Origin: Alphaproteobacteria bacterium UBA1218
GTDB lineage: Bacteria > Pseudomonadota > Alphaproteobacteria > Rs-D84
Length of the DNA stretch: 6,755 bases
Direction of reading: 5' to 3'
Assembly: GCA_002309215.1 (NCBI GenBank)
Contig: DBXG01000004.1
Coordinates: 1-6,755 of the forward strand
The position numbers and the translations under genes were made by a program. The notes below the pieces were generated by a model. The model saw nothing but the letters and a program-made list of their open reading frames with translations. It did not search any database and had not been told where the DNA came from. This document shows, piece by piece, positions 5,865-6,755 of this stretch (its first letter is position 1; every line of letters starts with the position of its first letter).

Positions 5865-5874
5865 GATTTTGGTT

Positions 5875-6755
5875 ATGAAGAGAGTTTTGCCATTTATCAT
5901 TGGAATATTCACATTTTTTGGTGTTGCGAGCGCCAAAGAATATCGTGCTGCATTGGTTGCAGACATTGATTCAGGTCAGGTTTTATACCAAGAAAACGCA
6001 AATCAATTAAATTATCCTGCCAGTTTAACAAAAATAATGACATTGTATTTAACATTTGATGCGCTGGAACATAAACGTTTGCGTTTAGACGACTATTTAA
6101 TTGTTTCACAATCTGCTGCAAATGCCCAGCCTGTTAAATTGGGTCTAACCGCGGGCAGTAAAATATCTGTGGAAGATGCAATCAAAGCGGTTGCTGTGCA
6201 TTCTGCAAACGACGTTGCGCGCGTTTTGGCTGAAAATCTGCAGGGTGGGAAAGAAGGCAACTTTGCAAATCTGATGACGCGTGTCGCGAATGAAATTGGT
6301 TTACAACAGACGAATTTCGAGAATTCATCTGGGTTGCCAAATGATGACCATATGTCGACTGCGCGTGATATTGCATTACTGTCTATGGCTGTGCATAAAC
6401 ATTTTCCACAATATTGGAAATATTTTGGAATAAAATCTTGGACTTATAACGGCAAAACTTATACAAATGGAAACAGATTGTTGTCTGATTATTCGGGATG
6501 TGACGGTATGAAAACAGGTTTTACAAACAAATCTAAATATTCATTGGTTGCAACTGCAAAACGTAATAATCGTCATTTAATCGCGGTTGTTTTGGGTGCA
6601 GATAACAAAGATGTTCGTGCAAATGTCGCAACAAAAATGCTGAATTTGGGCTTTAATAAAATTGGTCAAAACGTTTCAGATTACAGTTATCAAAATGAAA
6701 CGCATACTGTCGCTGCAAACGCAAATAATCCTGTGGCTAAATATGCCCAAGATGC
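5875..6755 (+). CDS. D-alanyl-D-alanine carboxypeptidase (PBP5/DacF family), 3' end cut by window
   Basis: Serine DD-carboxypeptidase (peptidase S11) that removes the terminal D-Ala from peptidoglycan pentapeptides in the periplasm. A Sec signal peptide is clear: MKRVLPF, a hydrophobic core, then ASA (18-20) before KEYRA. All three active-site motifs are present: SLTK (50-53, nucleophile S50, base K53), SAN (110-112) and KTG (213-215, in CDGMKTGFTNKS), with VKLGLTAGSKISVEDAI (87-103) and ENSSGLPNDDHMSTARDIA (149-167) as expected. Residues 1-265 cover the catalytic domain; the reading frame runs on through a polar Asn/Ala-rich stretch and leaves the window open at residue 293. A C-terminal extension follows outside the window; a SPOR or PBP5-C domain is possible. 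An in-frame ATG at 5863 would add MILV, but it overlaps the candidate -10 box and spoils the n-region. Neither start has a Shine-Dalgarno. Confidence 0.93.
   Translation, partial: MKRVLPFIIGIFTFFGVASAKEYRAALVADIDSGQVLYQENANQLNYPASLTKIMTLYLTFDALEHKRLRLDDYLIVSQSAANAQPVKLGLTAGSKISVEDAIKAVAVHSANDVARVLAENLQGGKEGNFANLMTRVANEIGLQQTNFENSSGLPNDDHMSTARDIALLSMAVHKHFPQYWKYFGIKSWTYNGKTYTNGNRLLSDYSGCDGMKTGFTNKSKYSLVATAKRNNRHLIAVVLGADNKDVRANVATKMLNLGFNKIGQNVSDYSYQNETHTVAANANNPVAKYAQD

Noticed and set aside
1..6755. tRNA, rRNA, riboswitch, insertion sequence or phage genes
   Set aside because: I saw no cloverleaf-like sequence, no conserved RNA motif and no transposase or phage protein; the only non-coding stretch near 300 nt is the repeat region at 3494-3784.

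Overview
The window reads as ordinary chromosome of an AT-rich alphaproteobacterium. The strongest lineage marker is GapR (DUF2312), a nucleoid protein largely confined to Alphaproteobacteria. The fmt-truA order and a ComEC with an alphaproteobacterial-style C-terminal tail agree with this. Low GC, compacted proteins and a GC-rich hairpin repeat between genes suggest an uncultured, possibly host- or gut-associated lineage; that last step is inference.

Layout. (1) Positions 1-1575, plus strand: fmt then truA, 3 nt apart, a translation/tRNA-modification operon that probably continues upstream (def often precedes fmt in this class). (2) Positions 1532-3493, minus strand: comEC, a DNA-uptake channel protein, converging on truA with a 44-bp overlap of coding ends. 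(3) Positions 3494-3784: a 291-nt intergenic stretch holding a probable comEC promoter, two GC-rich hairpin-rich repeat units and a long-loop stem behind the next gene. (4) Positions 3785-4348, minus strand: gapR followed with no gap by a small zinc-ribbon RNHCP gene. (5) Positions 4349-4441: a short divergent promoter region. (6) Positions 4442-5812, plus strand: pyruvate kinase. (7) Positions 5875-6755, plus strand: the 5' part of a D-Ala-D-Ala carboxypeptidase (DacA/DacF family), cut by the window end.

The genes serve separate housekeeping roles: initiator-tRNA formylation and tRNA pseudouridylation, DNA import, chromosome topology, glycolysis and peptidoglycan trimming. I see no phage, transposase, CRISPR array, toxin-antitoxin pair or defence system, and no convincing new multi-gene system. 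The points most worth a second look are the intergenic 7-3-7 hairpin mosaic, the fused-spacing gapR-RNHCP pair, the absence of Shine-Dalgarno sequences at comEC and the carboxypeptidase (possible leaderless starts), and departures from consensus in the pyruvate kinase and Fmt.
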